The notes beneath the pieces are model-generated. The model saw only the letters and a list, made by a program, of their open reading frames with translations. It was not told where the DNA came from and searched no databases. Both the position numbers and the translations under genes were made by a program. DNA of 42,127 nucleotides from the NCBI GenBank assembly GCA_964369805.1, contig CAYJFM010000018.1, positions 1 through 42,127 on the forward strand, in the 5' to 3' direction. Below are positions 26,501 to 34,260 of this stretch, in pieces. Source of the DNA: CAYJHC01 sp964369805. GTDB taxonomy: Bacteria; Bacillota; Clostridia; Peptostreptococcales; Anaerovoracaceae. How positions within the stretch are numbered: the stretch's first letter is position 1; each line of letters begins with the position of its first letter.

Positions 26501-27030
26501 AATTGCACTTTGCAGCTGATGAGCTTAAAGAAGGAAGAGAGACGACTTTAAAAGACAAGCAGAAAGTTACTATTGCTGGCATTATTGATAATATAAATAT
26601 TAGGATTACAAGAAATAACGACAAAATGGCAATAATGCAGATAGAGGACTTAACTGGTATTATTGAAGTCTTGGTATTTGCAAGAACCTTTGCAAAATGT
26701 GAAAATGCGTTAAAAGAAGGAAATATCATTGTCATAAAAGGGAATTTAGAGCTTAGGGATGATGAGATGCCTAAGGTTTTTGCTCAAGAAATATCTCCTT
26801 TTAGAGAAGAAAAACAAATTATAAAATTGAGACTCACTGAGGAGGGCCAATTTGACAGAATCAAAGAACTAATTTCAAAGCATAGAGGTGAAAATGAAGT
26901 TATAATTTACCTTCCAGAAGGAAAAGTGTTAAAGGGAAGTAAGGAATTCGCAGTAGAAATTAGCAAAAGATTTATGGAGGAAGCTAAGGAAATATTAAGA
27001 GAAGAAAATGTAAAAGTGGGAGTGATGTAG
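23557..27030 (+). CDS. dnaE: DNA polymerase III alpha subunit
   Basis: Replicative family C polymerase of the DnaE type. The 1157-residue protein has an N-terminal PHP domain (HLHTEYSLLDGAARI, then TDHGVMFG), the polymerase core with GPGRGSAAGSI and the catalytic aspartates in PDIDIDF (near residue 405), a helix-hairpin-helix region (KSVESLIKAGALDS near 885) and a C-terminal OB-fold (about 1000-1085). There is no proofreading exonuclease insertion, so it is DnaE and not PolC; Firmicutes usually carry both. GAGGGGG precedes the ATG. It is followed after 20 bases by a phosphofructokinase gene, an arrangement common in Clostridia. Confidence 0.96.
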   Translation: MGFTHLHLHTEYSLLDGAARIKRVVAKAKEEGMTSIAITDHGVMFGVIDFYKECKKQGIKPIIGCEVYTANTTRFSKDPDKDKYQGHLVLLAKNMEGYKNLIKIVSAGFTEGFYYKPRIDRELLREHSKGIIGLSACLAGEVPQRLLVKDYEGAKKIAMEYMDIFEEGDFYIEIQDHGIEEQIEILPDLKKLGEELNLKLVATNDVHYVNAEDAKAHDALLCIQTGKTVADEDRMRFANDQFYFKTEKEMRNLFAAFPGACDSTMEIADKCDIEFDFTEKHLPDFESPEGYTNTEYLRKLCKDGLEERYFRNNSVSDIDRKELEERLEYELATIESMGFVEYFLITWDFINYAKVNGIVVGPGRGSAAGSIVAYVLKITGIDPIKYGLIFERFLNPERVSMPDIDIDFCYERRQEVIDYVIEKYGTEKVAQIITFGTLKAKAAIRDVGRVLNISYQETDQIAKAVPVTLDMTLEKALYMNPDLKNMYEVSENAKEIIDMAQDLEGMPRHASTHAAGVVISKENMDEYVPLYYSSDKGVATQFPMTTVEELGLLKMDFLGLRNLTVIKDAIDLISANHKVDIDLETMTFDDPKVFETIASGNTAGVFQLESGGMTSFMMNLKPDCFEDIVAGISLYRPGPMDSIPKYIENKKNTANITYTHKALEPIMSVSYGCLVYQEQVMQIVRDLAGYSYGRSDLVRRAMGKKKMDVMMQEKENFIYGVPEENIDGCIKRGIPKEAAEEIFNSMVSFAEYAFNKSHAAAYAVIGYQTAYLKTYYPVEFMAALMTSVMGDAVSIGKYIRNAKEMGIEVLPPDINESSLGFTAINGKIRFGLRAVKNVGINAINAIIESRKENGPSDSLSKFISQVDINKVNKKSVESLIKAGALDSINPNRAQSLAVFESLLESAQTSAKKNTPGQISMFQTHQEQMDEVSLEVTMPKIAPFTDQIMAEMEKEMLGVYITSHPLDRVAERLKSMASVTSEELHFAADELKEGRETTLKDKQKVTIAGIIDNINIRITRNNDKMAIMQIEDLTGIIEVLVFARTFAKCENALKEGNIIVIKGNLELRDDEMPKVFAQEISPFREEKQIIKLRLTEEGQFDRIKELISKHRGENEVIIYLPEGKVLKGSKEFAVEISKRFMEEAKEILREENVKVGVM

Positions 27031-27050
27031 CCGAGGTGTAGGAGGAACTT

Positions 27051-28010
27051 ATGAGAATTGGAATCTTAACTAGCGGGGGGGATGCCCCAGGGATGAACAA
27101 TGCTATACGTGCACTAGTTAGGGCAGGTATTGAATATGGTCATGAAATGATTGGAGTAAAAAGAGGATATGATGGACTTATAGATGGTGACTTTGCGGTA
27201 ATGGATTTGGCTTCTGTTGGGGGCATACTTCACCGAGGTGGAACTATTCTAAAGACTTCGAGAAGTGATAGGTTTAGAACTGAAGAGGGAAGAGCCTTAG
27301 CTATTTCTAGTATGAAAGACTACGAAATGGATGCACTAGTGGTAATTGGCGGAGAAGGCTCTATGAAGGGGGCTTATGAGCTGTCAAAAATGGGGATTCT
27401 TTGTATGGTACTTCCAGGCACTATTGATAATGACATGGGTTATACAGATTATACTATCGGATTTGATACAGCAGTTAATACAGTTCTTACTGGGATTTCT
27501 AATATCCGTGATACGGCATCTTCTCATAGCAGGGCAACCCTTGTTGAGGTGATGGGTAGAAGATGTGGAGACATTGCTCTTTATGCAGGTATTGCAGGTG
27601 GCGCAGATAGTATTCTTATTCCAGAGCTTGAAGTTGATCTTGACAGGGTGACGAAAAAGCTGCTTGAAGGTAAGAAGCGTGGTAAGTCACATAATTTTGT
27701 AATTAAGGCGGAGGGAGTGAAAATAACTAATGAGGAAATTTCTCAGGCTATTTTGGAGAAAGTTGGACAGAAGACTAATGTGGTGGTATTGTCCTATTTG
27801 CAAAGGGGAGGAACTCCGTCAGCGGTGGACAGGCTAAAGGGGGCTATGATGGCAATTGAAGCTATTAGGTGCATCGATATAGGGCTTGGAAGTCAAGGCA
27901 TTGGAATGAGTGGAGATCAGGTAATAAATATGCCGCTTGGAGAAGCTATTTTGGTAGAAAAAGAAGCTGATCTAGATAAAATTAAGATTATTGATATGCT
28001 TTCGAAGTAG
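27051..28010 (+). CDS. pfkA: 6-phosphofructokinase
   Basis: Phosphorylates fructose 6-phosphate to the 1,6-bisphosphate, the committed step of glycolysis. The 319-residue protein has GGDAPGMNNAIRA (residues 10-22), GTIDNDMGYTDYTIGFDTAVNT with the catalytic Asp (near 127), MGRRCGDIALYAG and the C-terminal LSYLQRGGTPSAVDR. In the ATP/Mg site it reads GGEGS, where E. coli PfkA has GGDGS: the glycine that marks ATP use over pyrophosphate is kept, but the metal-binding Asp is Glu. The RGGTILKTSR segment also differs from the E. coli GGTFLGSAR form. ATP-dependent activity is likely but not certain. AGGAGG precedes the ATG. It closes the ung-dnaE operon at a strong terminator. Confidence 0.9.
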   Translation: MRIGILTSGGDAPGMNNAIRALVRAGIEYGHEMIGVKRGYDGLIDGDFAVMDLASVGGILHRGGTILKTSRSDRFRTEEGRALAISSMKDYEMDALVVIGGEGSMKGAYELSKMGILCMVLPGTIDNDMGYTDYTIGFDTAVNTVLTGISNIRDTASSHSRATLVEVMGRRCGDIALYAGIAGGADSILIPELEVDLDRVTKKLLEGKKRGKSHNFVIKAEGVKITNEEISQAILEKVGQKTNVVVLSYLQRGGTPSAVDRLKGAMMAIEAIRCIDIGLGSQGIGMSGDQVINMPLGEAILVEKEADLDKIKIIDMLSK

Positions 28011-28028
28011 AAAAAATATTAGTTATAA

Positions 28029-28058
28029 AAAATGGTGGTGCTGCAGCATCACCATTTT
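28029..28058. terminator. Bidirectional terminator after pfkA
   Basis: A 13-bp stem (28029-28041 with 28046-28058, one G-U pair) and loop TGCA. The stem begins AAAA and ends TTTT, so it can act in both directions. The last codons of the converging AraC gene (stop at 28049-28051) lie inside the stem. Confidence 0.88.
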
Positions 28059-30094
28059 AATATTAAAAGTCTAATGGTATGTGGTTTTATGGTAGTGGTA
28101 AAATATGGTTCATCTAAGTGGACAGTATAAAAGGAAGTTTTAGGAGTGGTAGCGTTATCTACTAGCTCCATTTCTTCATTAGTCATACTAGTAGGGAAGT
28201 CAATAGAAGAAAGCACGTTAAAGAGTGAATTATCATTATCTACAAAAATATCTGAAACGACAAATTTTTTATGATCTAAATCTTCTAATTGAATGCTGAT
28301 TTCTATACTTTCTTCATTTGAATAAACATAATTACTAAACTCTGAGTTCTTATTATCGTAAACAAGAATCCTATAGTCTTTATTTGTCTTTGTAACAACA
28401 AGACCATTAGATTTATATACAATATTAGGGCTTAGTAATGAGATTAAATTTAAACTTCTATATATAGGATTTTTATTTCCTAGGGAAGAGTATAAACCAT
28501 TTTTACTTAATGTAGTACTGCTAAATAATTCTATATAAGACAGGCTGTTAGTAGAGGGATTATTTATTATACTATCAACCATACTAGAAATCAGTAAGGT
28601 TGTATTGTAGGAATATTCCGTTTTTTGAAAGTTATTTATTTCTTCCAGCTGTATATCTACAGGCAGTAAGGATAATTCTTTTTTTAGTTTTACAAGAAAA
28701 TTTGGATTTTCTTTGAAAGCTTTATCCGTAGAAGAATTGTTAGGTAAAATAAACTTCCACTTTGAAGGTTTGTAAAAGTTATGAGTTGACTCAAAAGATT
28801 CTATGAAGTCCTTTATTATCTTTACAGTAGCTTCTAAATCTGTGCCTTTTTTAGGTTCTAGACTTATTTTAAAATCAATGTTATTTTTAGTTAGTTGATA
28901 AAAAAAATCAAGCAGCAAAGACTTATTAAGACAATTATCCTTTAATTTGGTTTCATATAATTCTATGATATTAAATAAAAGAATCCCCTTGAAACCAAAC
29001 TCCCCAATTGCATTTTTTATGTAAGAAATGTGAATAGTATGAAACACCTCAAAAACGTTGGAAATAGAAATATAGGAACCTGAGAGTAGCCGATGATGCT
29101 CAGGTTGAGCGCTGGTGTCTACTCTATGGGATATTGCCTGAGAGGATTTAGAGCTTTTAGAGTAGGAAGAGTATGAATTAACAATGTTGTATAAACTTTT
29201 TTCATAAGGCATTAACGTATAGCCATGCAAATTTTGATTCATTTTTTCGATGTACTGGGCTCTGTATGCAGATGGTTTCATTTTGAACCACTTTATAAAG
29301 TTTTTTTCATAGTACCTAACAGCAGAAAAACCGCATTCATAGGAGATTTGATGAATAGGCATATTAGAATAAACTAGTAAATGCTCTGAATGTTCAAGAC
29401 GAATAATGTTAACAAGATCAGAGAAACTAATACCAAGAAAATCTTTAACTATATGAGATAAATAGTAGGTGCTTAAGGAAAGGTGATTTGCCACATCCTC
29501 TAAGGTTATCTTCTTATTGAAGTTAATATTTATATATTCTTGAATTAAGAAAAATCTTTCTTGCATAATTGTATCGTTTAGTATAGAACAGCGTTTTCTA
29601 TAGCCTGAGGGTGTAAGGAAAAAGTTTTGGAAATTATCAGCTAAGTGCGAGACTAAGGCATAAAAAGTGCGCTTTACAGAGTTTGGATTAAAATCATCTT
29701 CAGCATTAACTGATAAGTATATTTCTGAGAGAAAAGTTCTGAGTTTTAAGACGTCTAACAATTCTTTCTCAGTTGTGTGAGTTGATCCACAAACAAACCA
29801 ATAATAGTCAAGTTTTGCAAAGACATTAAGCAAAGCATAGGGATCGAATTGAAAAATCATAACTAGATTATCACTTTCGATAGCAGTCATGCTATGCATT
29901 TCCTTAACGTTTATAATATAAATATCACCCTCATTTAGGGTGTACTGGAAGGCGTTACATTGAATATTTATACTTCCTTTAACTACAAATACAATTTCAA
30001 AACAGTCATGGGCATGATTAAGAATGTGATCCACCTTAATGAGTTTTGTACCAAAGTCAAAACCTTGGATCTTATCTATTTTTTTATACTTCAT
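28049..30094 (-). CDS. AraC-family regulator with a degenerate GH39-like C-terminal domain
   Basis: About 681 residues from the chosen start (MKYKKIDKIQGFDFG), much longer than a normal AraC protein. An N-terminal cupin (HDCFEIVFVVKGS, then LNEGDIYIINVKEMHS) likely senses the ligand. A double helix-turn-helix follows at about residues 194-280 (ITLEDVANHLSLSTYYLSHIVKDF; ISYECGFSAVRYYEKNF). After a Ser-rich linker (about 305-330), the C-terminal 350 residues resemble glycoside hydrolase family 39 in pattern (a barrel with KNGLYSSLGNKNPIYRSLNLIS and IVYKSNGLVVTKTNKDYRILVYDN near the end), but I see no NEP acid/base motif, so it is probably a non-catalytic sensor. The ATG at 30092-30094 has AGGAG eight bases away; the open frame extends 33 codons upstream without support. 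It is divergent from the transporter/GRE operon, which it most likely controls. Confidence 0.85.
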   Translation of the reverse strand: MKYKKIDKIQGFDFGTKLIKVDHILNHAHDCFEIVFVVKGSINIQCNAFQYTLNEGDIYIINVKEMHSMTAIESDNLVMIFQFDPYALLNVFAKLDYYWFVCGSTHTTEKELLDVLKLRTFLSEIYLSVNAEDDFNPNSVKRTFYALVSHLADNFQNFFLTPSGYRKRCSILNDTIMQERFFLIQEYININFNKKITLEDVANHLSLSTYYLSHIVKDFLGISFSDLVNIIRLEHSEHLLVYSNMPIHQISYECGFSAVRYYEKNFIKWFKMKPSAYRAQYIEKMNQNLHGYTLMPYEKSLYNIVNSYSSYSKSSKSSQAISHRVDTSAQPEHHRLLSGSYISISNVFEVFHTIHISYIKNAIGEFGFKGILLFNIIELYETKLKDNCLNKSLLLDFFYQLTKNNIDFKISLEPKKGTDLEATVKIIKDFIESFESTHNFYKPSKWKFILPNNSSTDKAFKENPNFLVKLKKELSLLPVDIQLEEINNFQKTEYSYNTTLLISSMVDSIINNPSTNSLSYIELFSSTTLSKNGLYSSLGNKNPIYRSLNLISLLSPNIVYKSNGLVVTKTNKDYRILVYDNKNSEFSNYVYSNEESIEISIQLEDLDHKKFVVSDIFVDNDNSLFNVLSSIDFPTSMTNEEMELVDNATTPKTSFYTVHLDEPYFTTTIKPHTIRLLILKW

Positions 30095-30190
30095 TCTTAC
30101 AACTCCTATGTTAAAACCAGAGGCTTCTTTAGCTAACCTGCTAAAAGCTAGCAAACAACTAAAAATTAACTTAATTATTACATTATAACA

Positions 30191-30262
30191 CAAAGTTGTT
30201 TACAATTTTGCGATATACATGCAAAGTTATACTTGAAAAAGCAAGATTGTTATAAAGATAAT
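30191..30262 (+). promoter_or_regulatory. Direct repeats and candidate promoter in the AraC/transporter divergent region
   Basis: CAAAGTTGT (30191-30199) recurs as CAAAGTTAT (30222-30230), 31 bases apart, about three helical turns. The second copy ends two bases before a candidate -35 TTGAAA (30233-30238), which is 18 bases from GATAAT (30257-30262). Direct repeats abutting a -35 box are the usual arrangement for AraC-family activators. The repeats are seen; the regulator match and promoter are inferred. Confidence 0.45.
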
Positions 30263-30371
30263 GCCTTGTGAAAAAAAACTCAAAAAGTATAATTAAACTA
30301 TTAATAAAGTTATTATTTTAAGAAAGAAAGCTTGTAATATCAAGCAAAAAACAGCAAGGGGAGTAGTTGAT

Positions 30372-31760
30372 ATGGAAAATGCAACACATTTTGGGATTTT
30401 AAGCTTAATTCCAGTAGTAGGGTTTTTAGTAATAGCATTAATTACGAGAAAAACCATCACATCAATAGTTATTTCAGGACTTTTAGGGTACTTAATCTAT
30501 TACAAAGAGGAATTTATATGGCCAACATTAGATGGCTTAGTAATGGCTTTTACAGATTATGATAACGCCTACATAGTTATAATTGTATTGCTATTTGGAT
30601 GCCTAATAAGGTTATTAAAGGAATCAAAAGGAGCAGAGGCATTTGGGGAACTTGCAGGAAAATATGCAAATACACCTAAAAAAGGTCTTATGGCAACTTG
30701 GCTTGCAGGCGTAGTATTATTTGTAGACGATTATTTAAGTATTTTGGTAAGTGCTAATGCACTGATGCCAGTAAACGACAAGCATAAAACTCCTAGAGAA
30801 ATGTTAGCCTATGTAATAAACACAACATCAGCACCAATGTGCATAATTATACCAATTTCAGCCTTTGCAGTATATTTTGCAGGGATTTTTGAGGCGCAAC
30901 CAGAGGCTTTAGTATTAGGAGAAACAGGGATAGAAATTTACTATAGCATTATTCCATACTTCTTCTACGCTTTTCTATGTGTACTCTTTGTTCCATTAGT
31001 TATTTTAGGCATAGTTCCCAAAATGGGAGGCATAAAAAAGGCATATGAAAGAGTTGAGGCTACAGGTGCTCTATGGCCTGAATCTAGTAATGTTTTAAAT
31101 AAAGTGGATGAAAATGTTGTTATTGAAGGGGGAGTAGTAGAAGGAGGAAAAGCTAGATTATGGCCATTCCTACTTCCAATGATTGCTCTTATTGCAGTCG
31201 TAATATGGCAAAGAGACGTTTTACTTGGAGTTGTTGTTGCCCTTGTGGTTTGCTTGATTTATATACCTGCAAAGATAATAAGCTTTGATAAATTCACTGA
31301 TTGCTGCTACAAAGGTTTAGAGGATATGCTCTTTATAGCTGCTATGCTTGTAGTAAGCTTATTCTATAGAGAAGCAATTACTCTTGTAGGACTGTCAGAT
31401 TATGTAATTGAAGTTGTTGAACCGTTAATGAGTGAAAGCCTGTTACCTGCAATTACATTCCTTGCAGTAGGATTATTATGTTTTGCTACAGGAAGCATAT
31501 GGAGTTTACCTGCTATTACTGCACCAATAATTGTACCATTAGCGGTGGCTATGGGTGCTAACCTGCCATTAACACTAGGAGCTTTAATTTCGGCTTCAGC
31601 TTTTGGAGCACAATCTTGCTTCTATTCAGACGTAACACTAATGACATCTTCTGCATGTAAAGTTAACAACTTGGATTATGGACTAGCGCAAATTCCTTAT
31701 GTTGCAATAGTTGGTACAATTAGCTTTATAATGTATATAGTTGCAGGGTTTGTACTATAA
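30372..31760 (+). CDS. NhaC-family Na+/H+ antiporter-type transporter
   Basis: A 462-residue membrane protein with 10-12 hydrophobic segments. WLAGVVLFVDDYLSILVSANALMPV and the later SASAFGAQSCFYSDVTLMTSSAC are the conserved half-repeats of the NhaC family (ion transporter superfamily). Members include Na+/H+ antiporters and several carboxylate or amino-acid/amine exchangers, so in this setting it may import the substrate of the downstream glycyl radical enzyme or export its product. AAGGGGAG stands about 11 bases before the ATG. It is the first gene of an operon of transporter, glycyl radical enzyme and activase, divergent from the AraC gene. Confidence 0.88.
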   Translation: MENATHFGILSLIPVVGFLVIALITRKTITSIVISGLLGYLIYYKEEFIWPTLDGLVMAFTDYDNAYIVIIVLLFGCLIRLLKESKGAEAFGELAGKYANTPKKGLMATWLAGVVLFVDDYLSILVSANALMPVNDKHKTPREMLAYVINTTSAPMCIIIPISAFAVYFAGIFEAQPEALVLGETGIEIYYSIIPYFFYAFLCVLFVPLVILGIVPKMGGIKKAYERVEATGALWPESSNVLNKVDENVVIEGGVVEGGKARLWPFLLPMIALIAVVIWQRDVLLGVVVALVVCLIYIPAKIISFDKFTDCCYKGLEDMLFIAAMLVVSLFYREAITLVGLSDYVIEVVEPLMSESLLPAITFLAVGLLCFATGSIWSLPAITAPIIVPLAVAMGANLPLTLGALISASAFGAQSCFYSDVTLMTSSACKVNNLDYGLAQIPYVAIVGTISFIMYIVAGFVL

Positions 31761-31822
31761 GAGAATATAAATTATGTTAGTGAGGCTTTATCTGTGGTAA
31801 ATTAAAGATGGAGGATTGAAAA

Positions 31823-34192
31823 ATGATGACACCTAGAATAAAAAAAATGAGAGAAAAGTATTTTAATACAATTCCGACAATTACAGCCGAAAGATTAGTA
31901 CTGGCTACAGAAGCTTATCAAAAATTTGCAGGAGATGCAGTTCCAATTTTTAGAGCGAAGGTTGTAAATTATATAATGGAAAGAATGACCACCTTAATTA
32001 TGGAGGATGAGCTTATTGTAGGTACTGCGACAAATGCTTATAGAGGGGCAAATCTACATCCAGAATTTCAATCTAGTTCATGGTATATTAGTGATATTGA
32101 TATTATTCAAACAAGAAAAAACGACCCATACTATATTTCACCAGAGGATAGAGAAACTATTTTAGAAACCTTAAAGTACTGGGAAGGAAAATCTATGGAG
32201 GATTTAGCAGAAACAGTACTATCAGAGAAAACTAAAGAACTAGAAAAAGATGATATTATTTGCATTGGATTAGAAAACGGAGTTTCAGGAGAAACCTTAT
32301 GTGACCATGAAAAAATTCTAACTGTAGGGATTAGAGGTTACATGGAAGAGTGCCAACAAAATATCGATAATCTTTTTCCCCAAACTATGGAAGAACAAGC
32401 ACAAATTGATTTTTGGCAGGCTTGCATTATTCAATGCGAAGGACTGCTGACTTATGCACATAGAATGGCTGAAGAAGCTGAAAAGCAAGCTGGTGAGTGT
32501 AAAGATGAAAAAAGAAAAAAAGAACTACTTACTATAGCAGAAAATTGTAGAACTGTACCTGAAAACCCAGCAGAAAATTTCCAGCAAGCTCTACAATCAA
32601 TATGGTTTGCACATGTATATTTCCATATTGAAGTTTGTACAACAGCCTGTGGCTTTGGAAGATTTGATCAATACATGTGGCCATACTATGAAAAAGATGT
32701 ACTTATAGAGAAAAATATAACTAGAGAAGAAGCGTTAGAACAGTTAGAGTGCTTTTACTTAAAGGCATGTGAACTTTATGAAGTTAGAGATGACTGGTAT
32801 GCAACATCCTTTGCGGGATACCCTATGTGGCAAATATTAGTTGTAGGTGGGCAAACTAGAGATGGTAAGGATGCTACAAATGACCTTTCTTATCTTTGTA
32901 TGGAAGCTGCAGATGAATTGCAGACTACTCAGCCTACAATGGCTCTTAGAGTTTGGGAGGAAACCCCAGAAAAGCTCATTAAATTTGGATGCAAAATGAT
33001 ACAAGAAGGTCAAGCTAATCCAGGGTTTTTCAATGATACAGCTGCCATTAAAATGTGTTTAGGTAAATCTGGATGTAGCATTGAGGAAGCAAGAGACTGG
33101 ACTATTGTAGGATGTATTCAACCTGGTCCTGGAGGCGGAGGAACTGATGGATCTCCTGATGTTGGATATGTAAATATGGGGAAAATGATAGAGTTTACTC
33201 TTAATAATGGAGTGGACCCAAGAACAGGAAAGTTAATGGGGCTTCAAACTGGCGACCCAAGAGAATTTAAAAATATTGAGGAGTTTAAAGAAGCGCTTAA
33301 AGAACAAATAATTCATCACTATGATATTATTAGGCTTAATTATAACAGGATGCAAAGCATCCATATGAACAGATATCCAGTAATATTTGCATCAATGGTA
33401 ACAAGAGGGTGTGTAGAAAGTGGAAAGTCTGTTCAGCATGGTGGGGCTCAATATTCGACAGCAGGCATTTATATTTCTGGAGCTGCAAACCTTGCAGATT
33501 CTATAGCTGCCATAGAAAAATGTGTATACGAGGACAAAGATCTTACTATGGATGAGCTAATTGCTGCATGCAATAGCAACTTCGAGGGAAAAGAAAGAAC
33601 TCGTCAATTATTGTTGAATAAACCAGAAAAATATGGCAATAATCTGAAAAAAGTAGACGGCATATATAAAGAAATGATTCATTATATTGCTAATACTGTA
33701 CAAAGCTGGAAAGATGCAAGAGGCGGAGGCTATGCCTTTGGAATAGACACTCAAACCTTAAACCTTACACAAGGACTAGTAACAGGAGCTCTTCCAGATG
33801 GAAGACTTGCAGGTGAACCATTCTGTGATAGCGCTTCTCCAATGATGGGAAGAGATGTCAGTGGACCAACTGCTACAGTAAAATCTGTTGCTTCAATGGG
33901 ACAAGAGGTTTTGCATGAGGGAGCTCTTTTTAACCTTAGATTTGACCCTAATAGCGTAAAAGGTGAAGCTGGTATTGAAATTATTGAGGGTGTTATTAAA
34001 ACTTTCTTTGAAGATGGTGGGGAACACATACAGATAAATGTAGTTGATAATGAGACATTGATTAAGGCTCAAGAGAATCCAGAAAACTATAAAGGACTTA
34101 TGGTTCGTGTTGCAGGATATATGGCGTATTTTACAGAGCTTGATAAGAAAGCGCAAGATATCATTATAACTAGAACATCACACCTACAATAA
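31823..34192 (+). CDS. Glycyl radical enzyme of uncertain substrate (PFL/dehydratase-like)
   Basis: The 789-residue protein has the PFL-like barrel and the C-terminal glycyl radical loop VRVAGYMAYF, with the radical on G765. The thiyl cysteine is C431 in VGCIQPGPGGGGTDGSP. Residue 433 is Gln, whereas choline lyase, glycerol and hydroxyproline dehydratases, isethionate lyase and arylacetate decarboxylases have Glu in this Cys-x-Glu position; a single Cys also excludes pyruvate formate-lyase, which has Cys-Cys. A Gly-rich loop follows the Cys. Length matches dehydratase-type members such as HypD (also near 789 residues), but HypD has GCVE. No small subunit, aldehyde dehydrogenase or microcompartment gene is nearby. 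AAAGATGGAGG precedes tandem ATGs; the second, at 31826, is also possible. The enzyme is extremely oxygen-sensitive once activated by the neighbouring activase. Confidence 0.88.
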   Translation: MMTPRIKKMREKYFNTIPTITAERLVLATEAYQKFAGDAVPIFRAKVVNYIMERMTTLIMEDELIVGTATNAYRGANLHPEFQSSSWYISDIDIIQTRKNDPYYISPEDRETILETLKYWEGKSMEDLAETVLSEKTKELEKDDIICIGLENGVSGETLCDHEKILTVGIRGYMEECQQNIDNLFPQTMEEQAQIDFWQACIIQCEGLLTYAHRMAEEAEKQAGECKDEKRKKELLTIAENCRTVPENPAENFQQALQSIWFAHVYFHIEVCTTACGFGRFDQYMWPYYEKDVLIEKNITREEALEQLECFYLKACELYEVRDDWYATSFAGYPMWQILVVGGQTRDGKDATNDLSYLCMEAADELQTTQPTMALRVWEETPEKLIKFGCKMIQEGQANPGFFNDTAAIKMCLGKSGCSIEEARDWTIVGCIQPGPGGGGTDGSPDVGYVNMGKMIEFTLNNGVDPRTGKLMGLQTGDPREFKNIEEFKEALKEQIIHHYDIIRLNYNRMQSIHMNRYPVIFASMVTRGCVESGKSVQHGGAQYSTAGIYISGAANLADSIAAIEKCVYEDKDLTMDELIAACNSNFEGKERTRQLLLNKPEKYGNNLKKVDGIYKEMIHYIANTVQSWKDARGGGYAFGIDTQTLNLTQGLVTGALPDGRLAGEPFCDSASPMMGRDVSGPTATVKSVASMGQEVLHEGALFNLRFDPNSVKGEAGIEIIEGVIKTFFEDGGEHIQINVVDNETLIKAQENPENYKGLMVRVAGYMAYFTELDKKAQDIIITRTSHLQ

Positions 34193-34260
34193 ATTTAATT
34201 AGAGTGGAAAACTCAGAATAGCCTTTATTGAAAAGGTAAAAGAGGTGAGGAAAAGTTAAA

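Noticed and set aside
31823..34192. Assigning the GRE as hydroxyproline dehydratase (HypD) from its length and context
   Set aside because: HypD has Cys-x-Glu and is usually near a pyrroline-carboxylate reductase; neither is seen here.
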